DNA of 11,989 bases from an uncultured Selenomonadaceae bacterium (GTDB lineage: Bacteria; Bacillota; Negativicutes; Selenomonadales; Selenomonadaceae), in NCBI GenBank assembly GCA_902782705.1, contig CACZOL010000054.1, positions 1 to 11,989 of the forward strand, in the 5' to 3' direction. The position numbers and the translations under genes were made by a program. The notes beneath the pieces were generated by a model. It was not told where the DNA came from, searched no databases, and worked only from the letters and a program-made list of their open reading frames with translations. Below, piece by piece: positions 1-6,923 of the stretch (position 1 is its first letter; the number at the start of each line of letters is the position of its first letter).

Positions 1-1
1 G

Positions 2-514
2 ATTCGCAGTGCGAAGAAGCTCCTGACGCTCTTGAACGAGATCGGCACGAAGCACGGCATCGGCATCACCGACATCTGCGAGAACCGCCTTGTCGGCATG
101 AAATCCCGTGGCGTCTATGAGAACCCGGGCGGAGCAATTCTCTATTACGCGCATCGTGAACTCGAGTATCTGACCCTCGACCGCGCGACGCTCCATTACA
201 AAGAGCTGGTCGCGAACCGTTATGCGGAGCTCGTTTATGACGGCATGTGGTTCTCCCAGCTTCGCGAGGCGCTGGACGCGTTCGTGGATTCGACGCAGCG
301 CACGGTTACGGGTACGGTACGCCTGAAGCTCTATCGCGGCAACATCATCTCTGCGGGCGCGAAGTCCAAGTATTCGCTGTACAATCAGGAATTCGTGACT
401 TTTGAAGAGGACGACGTTTACAATCAGGCGGACGGCACCGGCTTTGTCAACCTGTTCGGCCTGCCGCTGAAGGTCCGCGCATTGATGCAGGAAAAGACGG
501 GACTGCTGAAATGA
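2..514 (+). CDS. argG: Argininosuccinate synthase, C-terminal part (gene begins before the window)
   Basis: This enzyme joins citrulline and aspartate with ATP to give argininosuccinate, the penultimate step of arginine synthesis in the cytoplasm. The frame is open from base 2 and gives the last 170 residues. Blocks typical of the family's C-terminal synthetase/multimerisation domain are visible: HGIGITDICENRLVGMKSRG, then YENPGGAIL, LTLDR, YAELVYDGMWFSQLREALDAF and VTGTVRLKLYRGN. The family is usually about 400 residues, so roughly the N-terminal 230, including the ATP-binding region, lie upstream. The stop overlaps the argH start (ATGA at 511-514), which indicates one transcript and translational coupling. 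The product assignment is very secure; the start and promoter are outside the window. Confidence 0.97.
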   Translation: MRSAKKLLTLLNEIGTKHGIGITDICENRLVGMKSRGVYENPGGAILYYAHRELEYLTLDRATLHYKELVANRYAELVYDGMWFSQLREALDAFVDSTQRTVTGTVRLKLYRGNIISAGAKSKYSLYNQEFVTFEEDDVYNQADGTGFVNLFGLPLKVRALMQEKTGLLK

Positions 515-1929
515 GCGAAGCCATGTGGGGTGGTCGTTTTGCCAAAACGACCGACGAGATGATCAACGACTTTCAGGCGTCGATTTCCTTTGACAAGCGC
601 ATGTACCGTGAGGATATCGCAGGCAGTATCGCCCACGCGACGATGTTGGCGAAATGCGGTATCATCTCCGACGCGGACAAAGACGCAATCATCGGCGGCT
701 TGAAGGATATCCTCAAGAAAATCGAGAACGGCGATTTCTCCTTCGATGTGGCGCTCGAAGATATCCACATGAATATCGAGAAGCGGCTGACGGACGCCAT
801 CGGCGACGCAGGGGCGCGTCTCCATACGGCGCGCAGCCGAAACGACCAGGTGGCGTTGGATACGCACATGTATCTTAGGCGGGAAACGGTCGAAGTGCTT
901 CGGCTGATTCTCGACATGCAGCAGGCATTGATCGAGACGGCGAAGAAAAACGCCGACGTGATCATGCCTGGCTATACGCATCTACAGCGGGCACAGCCGA
1001 TCCTGTTCGCGCATCATTTGCTGGCGTATTTCTCGATGTTGGCGCGGGATTTTGAGCGTTTTCGCGGCGTTTATGCGCGGGCGGATATCATGCCGCTGGG
1101 CGCGGGCGCATTGGCGGGGACGACGTTTCCCATCGACCGGAAGATGGTCGCGGATGTGCTTCATTTCGACCGTATTTATACAAATAGCCTTGACGCGGTC
1201 AGCGACCGCGATTACATCATGGAGTTCTTGTCCGCCGCGTCGATTTTGATGGCGCATCTTTCGCGGCTCAGTGAAGAGACGATTCTTTGGTGCACGCGGG
1301 AGTTCTCGTTCGTCGAGCTCGACGACGCCCATTGCACCGGGTCCAGCATGATGCCGCAAAAGAAAAACCCAGACGTTTCCGAGCTTGTGCGCGGAAAGAC
1401 GGGACGCGTGATCGGTCATCTGACGGCGATGCTCACGACGGTCAAAGGATTGCCGCTGGCTTACAACAAGGATTTGCAAGAGGATAAAGAGGGCGTCTTC
1501 GACGCTATCGATACGGTGAAGTTCAGTCTCGCAGTTTACGCACGTATCCTGCGCGGCATGAAAGTACGAAAAGACGTCATGCGCCGCGCGGTCGAGGAAG
1601 ATTTCTCGAACGCCACCGATCTTGCCGATTACCTTGCGAAAAAGGGGCTTCCGTTCCGCAAGGCGCACGCCGTTGCGGGGGAGGCCGTCGGATATTGTAT
1701 CGAGCAGAAGAAGTGGCTGCAAGACCTTTCTATGGAGGAATTCAAGAAGCTGTCCCCGCTGTTCGAGGAGGACATTCGCGAAGCCATCCAGCCGGATACT
1801 TGCGTGAAGAACCGCAATTCCCTCGGAGGCACCTCCAACGCACAGGTTGAATCCCAGCTTTCTGCCGCCGACACATTGATGGCGGAGGAAGCGAGAGAAA
1901 CTGACAAGCTCACGGAAAAACAAATATAA
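511..1929 (+). CDS. argH: Argininosuccinate lyase
   Basis: This enzyme splits argininosuccinate into arginine and fumarate, the last step of arginine synthesis. It belongs to the fumarase/aspartase superfamily and acts as a homotetramer. The 472-residue protein opens with the typical MWGGRF motif, has HTARSRNDQV and PGYTHLQRAQP in the first half, and carries the superfamily signature GSSMMPQKKNPD at about residues 277-288. That flexible loop contains the catalytic serine. The length is slightly above the usual 455-465 because of a charged C-terminal tail ending TDKLTEKQI. The ATG lies inside the argG stop (ATGA), so argG and argH are coupled. No truncation or frameshift is seen, and the assignment is secure. 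Confidence 0.98.
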   Translation: MSEAMWGGRFAKTTDEMINDFQASISFDKRMYREDIAGSIAHATMLAKCGIISDADKDAIIGGLKDILKKIENGDFSFDVALEDIHMNIEKRLTDAIGDAGARLHTARSRNDQVALDTHMYLRRETVEVLRLILDMQQALIETAKKNADVIMPGYTHLQRAQPILFAHHLLAYFSMLARDFERFRGVYARADIMPLGAGALAGTTFPIDRKMVADVLHFDRIYTNSLDAVSDRDYIMEFLSAASILMAHLSRLSEETILWCTREFSFVELDDAHCTGSSMMPQKKNPDVSELVRGKTGRVIGHLTAMLTTVKGLPLAYNKDLQEDKEGVFDAIDTVKFSLAVYARILRGMKVRKDVMRRAVEEDFSNATDLADYLAKKGLPFRKAHAVAGEAVGYCIEQKKWLQDLSMEEFKKLSPLFEEDIREAIQPDTCVKNRNSLGGTSNAQVESQLSAADTLMAEEARETDKLTEKQI

Positions 1930-1946
1930 CAGAACGCAAACGAAGT

Positions 1947-1980
1947 GCCTCCTTCAGCCGTAAAATACGGTGAAGGAGGC
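1947..1980 (+). terminator. Long hairpin after argH, probable terminator
   Basis: The arms GCCTCCTTCA (1947-1956) and TGAAGGAGGC (1971-1980) pair perfectly over 10 bp. An inner 5-bp stem, CCGTA/TACGG with an AAA loop, stacks on top, leaving one bulged G at 1957. It starts 18 bases after the argH stop, the usual place for a transcription terminator. The downstream tract (TCGTTGTGG) has few T residues, so it is not a textbook intrinsic terminator. It could be a weak terminator or an mRNA-stabilising 3' hairpin. Confidence 0.65.
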
Positions 1981-1986
1981 TCGTTG

Positions 1987-2019
1987 TGGCTAATCTATAA
2001 CTTTATCATCAATTAGCCA
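1987..2019. repeat. 8-bp inverted repeat upstream of the thioesterase operon
   Basis: TGGCTAAT (1987-1994) and ATTAGCCA (2012-2019) are perfect inverted repeats separated by 17 bases. The repeat lies just upstream of the promoter at 2042-2070. It could be a regulator site or a small RNA hairpin after argH. Which regulator would bind is unknown. Confidence 0.5.
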
Positions 2020-2031
2020 AAATGTATGTAA

Positions 2032-2065
2032 ATGCCAAGGCTTGACTTTACTCGTGTTTTGGCAT
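2032..2065. promoter_or_regulatory. Operator-like inverted repeat bracketing a -35 box
   Basis: ATGCCAA (2032-2038) and TTGGCAT (2059-2065) are perfect 7-bp inverted repeats 20 bases apart. They flank the proposed -35 box (2042-2047), and the right arm touches the first base of the proposed -10. The GCCAA half-site also occurs at 2016-2020 as a direct repeat 18 bases away. This placement is what an operator would have, but no regulator is encoded nearby, so the role is inferred. Confidence 0.4.
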
Positions 2066-2070
2066 ACGCT
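2042..2070 (+). promoter_or_regulatory. Probable sigma-70-type promoter for the thioesterase operon
   Basis: TTGACT (2042-2047, five of six consensus bases) is followed after 17 bases by TACGCT (2065-2070, three of six). The -10 is weak, so activation or an alternative box in the adjacent TATATA (2070-2075) is possible. A start near 2077 would leave a leader of about 30 bases before the ATG at 2106. Confidence 0.45.
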
Positions 2071-2105
2071 ATATAGGTTATAGGCAGCTATGGGGAGGCA
2101 AGACG

Positions 2106-2513
2106 ATGATCTCGCGGGTGGAATATCATGTGAATTTTTATGATACGGACGCGATGGAGGTCGTGCATCATTCCAACTATATCCGTTGGTTTGAGATCGG
2201 CCGCGTGGAGTTTTTGCGGGAGGCCGGCATTACGCTGGGCGAGTTGATGGACGACGGGATTGTGTTCCCGATTACCGACGTCAGCGCGAAGTTCCTGTCG
2301 CGGGGACGGTTTGACGACGTGCTTGTCATCGAGACGACGCCGACGGCGCTGACGAAGGCGAAAATGGCGTTCGATTACCGGATTTTGAAAAAAGAGGATG
2401 AAACGGTGCTCGTGACCGGTCATACGCAAAACGTGTTCACGCACAGGGAAACAGGAAAGATTATGCGCCTGCCGGACAAATACTATAAGAAGCTGGCGGC
2501 AATGCTGGAATAG
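2106..2513 (+). CDS. Acyl-CoA thioesterase, 4-hydroxybenzoyl-CoA thioesterase/YbgC-like hotdog protein
   Basis: A single-hotdog-domain enzyme of 135 residues, the normal length for the 4HBT/YbgC family, which hydrolyses acyl-CoA thioesters in the cytoplasm. The N-terminal signature FYDTDAMEVVHHSNYIRWFE spans residues 11-30. D15 lines up with the catalytic aspartate of Pseudomonas 4-hydroxybenzoyl-CoA thioesterase, and N24/Y25 match the conserved N-Y of the active-site helix. The substrate cannot be told from the sequence. A strong RBS (GGGAGG, 2092-2097) sets the ATG. It is the first gene of a three-gene operon: the next RBS starts at its stop codon. It lacks the tol-pal neighbours usual for ybgC, so I give no gene symbol. 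Confidence 0.9.
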   Translation: MISRVEYHVNFYDTDAMEVVHHSNYIRWFEIGRVEFLREAGITLGELMDDGIVFPITDVSAKFLSRGRFDDVLVIETTPTALTKAKMAFDYRILKKEDETVLVTGHTQNVFTHRETGKIMRLPDKYYKKLAAMLE

Positions 2514-2525
2514 GGAGGACTGGAA

Positions 2526-3068
2526 ATGCTGATAGCGTCTGCGGTTGCGATTGGTCTTGTCGTGGTCGCGTTTGTGGTTTTTCGGTTGTTTTTCTCTTTG
2601 GAAAAAAACAGCAGGGTGATAGTGCGGTTGGAAAAACGTTCGCCATTTGCGCTGGAGTCCATGACAGATACCGACGCTGTGCTTTATTGCAGCGTACCCT
2701 TTGAAAATCTGGGCGGCCAGTATGGGACGCTGGTGGATTGCGTTGTGCGTCCGCAGCTTCCCTTCGAGCAGTATGACGGAATCGACGCGCGCGGCAAAGC
2801 GGAGGTCGATGGGAAGCCTCGGGAGGACGATTATTTCGAGGCGGCGCTTGTGGACGCGCATAGTAGCCTTTCGATTCTTGTCAAAGTCCGATTGACGGCG
2901 CGCAAGGGCATGGACATTCGGACGGCCCTCTCGCGCATGGTGGATTTGCCGCTGGACGTCATTTATACGGAGCTCAGCCGCAATCCGTGGCAGCTGAAAA
3001 AGTTCCGTGTCATACTGACGGCGGAGGAAATTGCGTCGCTTGCGGGTGTTACGCTTGTGGACGAGTGA
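2526..3068 (+). CDS. Small single-pass membrane protein, function unknown
   Basis: I do not recognise this 180-residue protein. It begins with a hydrophobic segment (about residues 2-23, rich in V, A, I and F) with no charge before it. Several basic residues come just after it (R20, K27, R30, R34, K37, R38). By the positive-inside rule the soluble part is more likely cytoplasmic, with the N-terminus outside; this is inference. The soluble part (about 40-180) mixes predicted strands and helices. It has a conserved-looking central stretch, VDCVVRPQLPFEQYDGI at 70-86, and a basic/hydrophobic patch, VKVRLTARKG, at 119-128. No catalytic motif is visible. The RBS GGGAGG (2513-2518) overlaps the previous stop, so it is co-transcribed with the thioesterase, and the CofE-like gene starts 13 bases after its stop. 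Confidence 0.8.
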   Translation: MLIASAVAIGLVVVAFVVFRLFFSLEKNSRVIVRLEKRSPFALESMTDTDAVLYCSVPFENLGGQYGTLVDCVVRPQLPFEQYDGIDARGKAEVDGKPREDDYFEAALVDAHSSLSILVKVRLTARKGMDIRTALSRMVDLPLDVIYTELSRNPWQLKKFRVILTAEEIASLAGVTLVDE

Positions 3069-3081
3069 GGGGGACGGGAGC

Positions 3082-3747
3082 ATGAACGAAACGAAAGAAC
3101 TGCAAAAAATCCCCGTGCCCACGCGAATCCTGACGCACAAGGACGACATCGTGGACGCGATGGAACGATATACGAAGGACAAGGTCGGCCCGGACGATAT
3201 CGTAACGGTGGCGGAAAGCGTGGTAGCCATTACCCAGAATCATATCGTGCGGCCGGAGGATTTGACGCTGACTTGGCAGGCTAGAGTGCTCTGCCGGTTT
3301 ATGCCAGATGTGGGGAGTCTTGCGGCGCCTCATGCGATGCAGTCCCTGATGGAGGAGGAGGGTGTCTGGCGTGTGACGGGCGCTCTGTTTCTTGGCTTTC
3401 TCGCGAAGCTCGTCGGTATCAGCGGCGTGTTCTACCGTTTGGGCGGCGAGCAGGCGGCATTGATTGACGACGTGACGGGCACGATGCCGCCATACGATAA
3501 GCATATCGTCTATGGACCGAAGAATCCGCAAAAAGTTGTCGAAGACGTCAAGGCGCGGGTCGGCTGCTTCGGCGCGGCCATCGTTGACGCCAACGATCTC
3601 GGGCGCGCGCGTATCGTCGGCGCGAGCGCGGGGCTCCGTCCGGAAAAAGTGGAAAAGGCGCTTCTCGATAATCCTTTCGGCAACGATTCGCAGAAAACGC
3701 CAATCGTTATTTTGCGGAATTTCCGCCAGTATCAGGAACAGGAATAA
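3082..3747 (+). CDS. CofE-like protein (F420-0:L-glutamate ligase family), probable other function
   Basis: A 221-residue protein with the pattern of the bacterial branch of the CofE/F420-0 gamma-glutamyl ligase family. Visible blocks are DDIVTVAESVVAIT (38-51), FYRLGG (117-122), PPYDKHIVYGP (136-146), AIVDANDLGRARIVGAS (166-182) and DNPFGNDSQKTPIVI (196-210). In methanogens and actinobacteria, CofE adds glutamate to the redox cofactor F420-0. Homologues also occur in bacteria not known to make F420, where the substrate is unknown; no other F420 gene is in this window. I chose the ATG at 3082 because a G-rich RBS precedes it (GGGGGACGGGAG). The frame opens earlier, at 3031, but that would overlap the previous gene. 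It is the last gene of the operon, followed by a strong terminator. Family assignment is fairly secure; the reaction is not. Confidence 0.82.
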   Translation: MNETKELQKIPVPTRILTHKDDIVDAMERYTKDKVGPDDIVTVAESVVAITQNHIVRPEDLTLTWQARVLCRFMPDVGSLAAPHAMQSLMEEEGVWRVTGALFLGFLAKLVGISGVFYRLGGEQAALIDDVTGTMPPYDKHIVYGPKNPQKVVEDVKARVGCFGAAIVDANDLGRARIVGASAGLRPEKVEKALLDNPFGNDSQKTPIVILRNFRQYQEQE

Positions 3748-3765
3748 AGAACAGAGACAAAAATA

Positions 3766-3794
3766 ATCCCGTGGGGAGAAAATCCTCACGGGAT
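3766..3794. terminator. Bidirectional intrinsic terminator between convergent genes
   Basis: ATCCCGTGGGGA (3766-3777) pairs with TCCTCACGGGAT (3783-3794) over 12 bp with one G-T wobble and a GAAAA loop. On the plus strand it is followed by CATTTTTGTG. On the minus strand it is followed by TATTTTTGTC (the complement of the A-run at 3756-3765). It sits in the 64-base gap between the ends of the CofE-like gene and the minus-strand sensor gene, so it can end both transcripts. Confidence 0.93.
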
Positions 3795-3811
3795 CATTTT
3801 TGTGTGGTTTT

Positions 3812-6757
3812 TCATGCGCTTTCTGATTGCATCTTGTCGGCGAAGACGAAGAATTCTTCGGCGGGCATGGGACGGCCAAACAGGAAGCCCTGTGCATAGA
3901 AACAACCGTTTTCGAGCAGGAGGTCTTCCTGCGCTTTCGTTTCGACACCTTCGCAAAGTACGAGCATATCGAGATCCTGACCGAGGGAGACGACGCGGTG
4001 CATGATTTTCTGGCCGCGGTCCGACGCCTCGGAAGCAAGCAGCATCGCACGGTCGATTTTCATGATGTCCATGTCGAGGTGCTGGAGCATAGCGATGGAC
4101 GAGTAGCCGGTGCAGAAGTCGTCCATGGAGACGGTAAACCCAAGGGATTTCATGCCGCTGATGATTGCGGAGGAGTTTTCGACCCCTTCCTGCGTGTCAA
4201 AGTCGACAAACGCCGTTTCCGTGATCTCAAGGTCAATCGAACCCTGCGGAAGATCGTAACGGGAGATGATTTCTTTCAGGCGGTCGAGATAGCCGGGCTC
4301 GCGAATATGGAGCCCCGATTGGTTTACCGAGAACGGTACGATGGGACGGCCTTCGTCGATGCGGCGGCGTTGGAGTCGGCAGACGCAATCCAGGACGTAG
4401 TAGTCAAATTCAAGGATGAAACCGGTTTTCTCGAATACGCTGATGAAAAGGCCCGGCATGACGAAGCCGAGTTCCGGGCTTTGCCAGCGTGCCAAGGCTT
4501 CCGCGCCGATGATTTCATGCGTGCGAATGTCGTATTTCGGTTGGAACCAAATCTGGAATTCTCCGTTGGCAAGCGCTTTTTGCATAAGACGTTCGACTGT
4601 TTTTTGTTTCAAACGCTTTTGTCGGAGTTTTTCGTCGTAAATGCCAATATAATCGCCTGTTTCGATGGCTTCCATCTGTGCGGTGTCCGCTCCTGCCATC
4701 AGCTGTGCGATATCGGGAACGGAGTCTTTCGGTACGGCGCAAAGGCCGAAATGATATTTCATGTGGATATCATAACCTTGGCTTGTCAGGAGCGCCGTGT
4801 CTTGGGCGAATTTTTCCGCTGCGCCGCGAAGCGTCATGCCGTCCTCCAGACAGCCAAGGACGTAAAGATGCGTAAGCTCGGAGGAAAGCCCGTCCACGAG
4901 AATCCATGGGTTCATTGCGCGGACCCGTTCGACGAGCTCGCAGATGCCGCGAGCGACCGCTTCCGGATTCAGGGATGCCTTCAAAAGGTCGATGCGCTGG
5001 GTGCTAAGCACCATGACGAACAGTTTGCCGTCCTTTCGCTCTTTTACATGGCGTTTGATAAGGCGCGGCGCTTGCGTCTCGAACCAGCGGACGTTCGTCA
5101 GGCCCGTTCTTTGGTTGTGGTAGGCAAGGGCGTACATTCGTTTTGCCGCGCGCTGTTTGAGCCGCATCATGTAAAGCAGGACACCGATAATGGAGAGCAG
5201 GAGCGCCGTCAGAATAGAAAGCGACTGCCACGGGTTTTTCGCGATGTACGCTTTCAGGCTGCGGTTCTTTTCCGTTGCGAACATATGACGCGTCATGATT
5301 TCATTGATGGGGGCGTTGCCCAAATGGTTGATCTCTTTATTCAAAATACGGATGAGATGAGGGTCGGCGGCTTCGCTGACAGCGAGAGAGACTTTGTGGG
5401 AGAAAGCGACGCTGCCGTTTGTAAAGAGATTCAGGTAATTGCCTGCTTCAATGTCGTGCTGCACCGTGATGGCTTTCACGAAAGTTATGTCTGCTGCTCC
5501 CCGATTTACCGCGTCCATACATTCGTCAATCGTGTTGAAGTATACGCGCTGTTCTGGCGGATATTTTCGCTCCACGAATTCATGCGTGTAAAAATGGTTT
5601 TGGGCGCAAGCGACGATGGGTTTTTCAGACGAAGTCCGGTCGTTTCGCATGACCGGCACATAATTGATGGTAAGGTAAGGAAGCGTTAAAACTGCGTTGT
5701 GCAGGTGCCCCCAATTATAGTCGGCGTAATAGTCGGTGACGACGTCGATCTCGCCGCTGGTCAATAGCTGCATCAGCTCGCCGCTGTTTTCCGTTTCGCG
5801 GATATCGAAGCGGATGTGGAGGTCTTCTTCTATGAGCTGCATGATTTCGGCGATGACGCCTTTGGCCACGCCGTTTTCAAAGTATGTGTAAGGTTTTTGC
5901 CCGGGCGACGCGACAGCGGAAATGACCGGGTGTTTTTGCAGATAATCTTTTTCGTCCGAAGAGAGAAGCAGGGGCGCACCTGAGTCGGCATGTTTTGAGT
6001 AAAGCTGGCCGCGAATATGCGGATTGATCAGCATCAAATCCTCTATGGCGCGGTCGATTTTCTCACAGAGCGCGTCATGCTTTTTAGGCATGACGATGGA
6101 AAAGCGCTGTGTGAAAAGGCGAGCAAGCATAGGATCGCTCGACTGGTGGTAAATTGTCGCGTCGATATATGCGTCCAGTTCTCTTTTTTTATAGCGCGCA
6201 ATCATGTCGAGAGGGTCGTCGAAGGGGAGGAGCACATAATCGTCGCCCGACTGCAGCCCATAAGACTGAAGCGCAGCACCGATTTCTTCTTCCGAGTACA
6301 TGAACGCGATGTAGCCGATGCGAAGACGCAGTCCGCGGTCCAAAGTTTGTTCCGGGCGGGCGACGACGCCGACAGGGGAGTATGTGATGGCGTGATGGAC
6401 AGCTACAAAGTCGCCCATTGGATTTTCAATATCCGGCAGCGCGGCGGTAAGGTCGAGCTCGCCCCGAATCATTTTCTCGACGCACTCCAGCGGCCGCGCT
6501 TCAATGTATTCAAACTGATAGCCGCTGTAAACGGCAATAGATTCTAGGTAATCATAAATAAAGCCGCGAAAATACCCGTCCTCGCCCTTGGAAATGTATC
6601 CGGGAACGTCAGAATAACCGACGCGCAGGATCGGACGGCTGCGGCCGATATCGGAGACCGACGTTGCGGACGCGGCTAAGGAAAAGAAAAGTCCGAGTAA
6701 TATAACGATCGAAAAAAGAAACTGTTTTTTTCGCATGCGGATCACTCGCTTTAGCAT
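3812..6757 (-). CDS. Membrane sensor: tandem periplasmic substrate-binding domains, degenerate GGDEF, EAL c-di-GMP phosphodiesterase
   Basis: A 981-residue protein likely to break down cyclic di-GMP in response to an outside ligand. An N-terminal signal/anchor (RKKQ then a hydrophobic run, about 9-31) leads into two bacterial family-3 substrate-binding (Venus-flytrap) domains, about 42-255 and 275-495. A membrane segment follows at about 511-532. The next domain (about 540-710) is GGDEF-like: TGLTN stands where DPLTGL is expected and LSSEL (624-628) where GGDEF is expected, so it is very probably not a cyclase. The EAL domain (about 730-975) keeps E753 (EAL), N812, E844/E847, D879-D880, K900, E936 and Q956, as in active phosphodiesterases, although the loop DDFGTG reads DDFCTG. 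No Shine-Dalgarno precedes M1; M8 (6736) has a weak GAG eight bases upstream and gives a tidier signal peptide, so the true start may be there. It is a single gene, divergent from the purine permease. Confidence 0.93.
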   Translation of the reverse strand: MLKRVIRMRKKQFLFSIVILLGLFFSLAASATSVSDIGRSRPILRVGYSDVPGYISKGEDGYFRGFIYDYLESIAVYSGYQFEYIEARPLECVEKMIRGELDLTAALPDIENPMGDFVAVHHAITYSPVGVVARPEQTLDRGLRLRIGYIAFMYSEEEIGAALQSYGLQSGDDYVLLPFDDPLDMIARYKKRELDAYIDATIYHQSSDPMLARLFTQRFSIVMPKKHDALCEKIDRAIEDLMLINPHIRGQLYSKHADSGAPLLLSSDEKDYLQKHPVISAVASPGQKPYTYFENGVAKGVIAEIMQLIEEDLHIRFDIRETENSGELMQLLTSGEIDVVTDYYADYNWGHLHNAVLTLPYLTINYVPVMRNDRTSSEKPIVACAQNHFYTHEFVERKYPPEQRVYFNTIDECMDAVNRGAADITFVKAITVQHDIEAGNYLNLFTNGSVAFSHKVSLAVSEAADPHLIRILNKEINHLGNAPINEIMTRHMFATEKNRSLKAYIAKNPWQSLSILTALLLSIIGVLLYMMRLKQRAAKRMYALAYHNQRTGLTNVRWFETQAPRLIKRHVKERKDGKLFVMVLSTQRIDLLKASLNPEAVARGICELVERVRAMNPWILVDGLSSELTHLYVLGCLEDGMTLRGAAEKFAQDTALLTSQGYDIHMKYHFGLCAVPKDSVPDIAQLMAGADTAQMEAIETGDYIGIYDEKLRQKRLKQKTVERLMQKALANGEFQIWFQPKYDIRTHEIIGAEALARWQSPELGFVMPGLFISVFEKTGFILEFDYYVLDCVCRLQRRRIDEGRPIVPFSVNQSGLHIREPGYLDRLKEIISRYDLPQGSIDLEITETAFVDFDTQEGVENSSAIISGMKSLGFTVSMDDFCTGYSSIAMLQHLDMDIMKIDRAMLLASEASDRGQKIMHRVVSLGQDLDMLVLCEGVETKAQEDLLLENGCFYAQGFLFGRPMPAEEFFVFADKMQSESA

Positions 6758-6786
6758 AAAATCATTTCGAGCGGCTAATATATATA

Positions 6787-6815
6787 ATTATAATGGACGG
6801 AATGCGTTATTTCAA
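6787..6815 (-). promoter_or_regulatory. Near-consensus sigma-70 promoter of the sensor-EAL gene
   Basis: Read on the minus strand, TTGAAA (6815-6810; five of six bases) and TATAAT (6792-6787; six of six) are separated by exactly 17 bases. Transcription would start near 6780, leaving a leader of about 22 bases to M1 or 44 to M8. This is the best promoter match in the window. Confidence 0.8.
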
Positions 6816-6830
6816 GTTTTTGAATAACGC
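6804..6830. promoter_or_regulatory. Palindromic operator candidate over the -35 box of the sensor-EAL promoter
   Basis: GCGTTATT (6804-6811) and AATAACGC (6823-6830) are perfect 8-bp inverted repeats with an 11-base centre. The centre contains a smaller inverted pair, TTCAA/TTGAA (6811-6815 and 6820-6824). The left arm and centre cover the -35 box of the minus-strand promoter (6810-6815), so a bound dimeric protein would block it. The permease promoter is about 40 bases to the right. Confidence 0.5.
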
Positions 6831-6871
6831 CGTATTAAATTCATATATCTTCGCGATTGGAAAGAGAAGTA

Positions 6872-6899
6872 TTGCAGTAAAGGGGAAAGATGGTATAAA
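6872..6899 (+). promoter_or_regulatory. Probable promoter of the purine permease gene
   Basis: TATAAA (6894-6899) is preceded by TGG, giving an extended -10 (TGN). The only -35 candidate is a weak TTGCAG (6872-6877) at 16 bases. Transcription would start near 6906, leaving under 20 bases of leader. This is too short for a purine riboswitch, and none of the riboswitch's conserved core is seen. Confidence 0.5.
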
Positions 6900-6923
6900 A
6901 TATACGATTATGGAGGGATGACA

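Noticed and set aside
3031..3081. Longer start of the CofE-like gene at 3031
   Set aside because: It overlaps the preceding gene and lacks an RBS, whereas the ATG at 3082 has a G-rich RBS at normal spacing.
2088..3230. A 380-codon minus-strand open frame across the thioesterase operon
   Set aside because: It runs antisense to three genes with good RBSs and a recognised thioesterase, and has low-complexity R/H-rich composition.
3827..5689. A 620-codon open frame on the plus strand opposite the sensor-EAL gene
   Set aside because: The minus strand encodes clear EAL, GGDEF-like and substrate-binding domains over the same bases. The plus-strand translation shows no domain, no sensible RBS, and is explained by GC-biased codon use.
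6825..6923. Purine riboswitch ahead of the purine permease
   Set aside because: The conserved core of the purine aptamer was not found, and the predicted promoter leaves fewer than 20 bases of leader.
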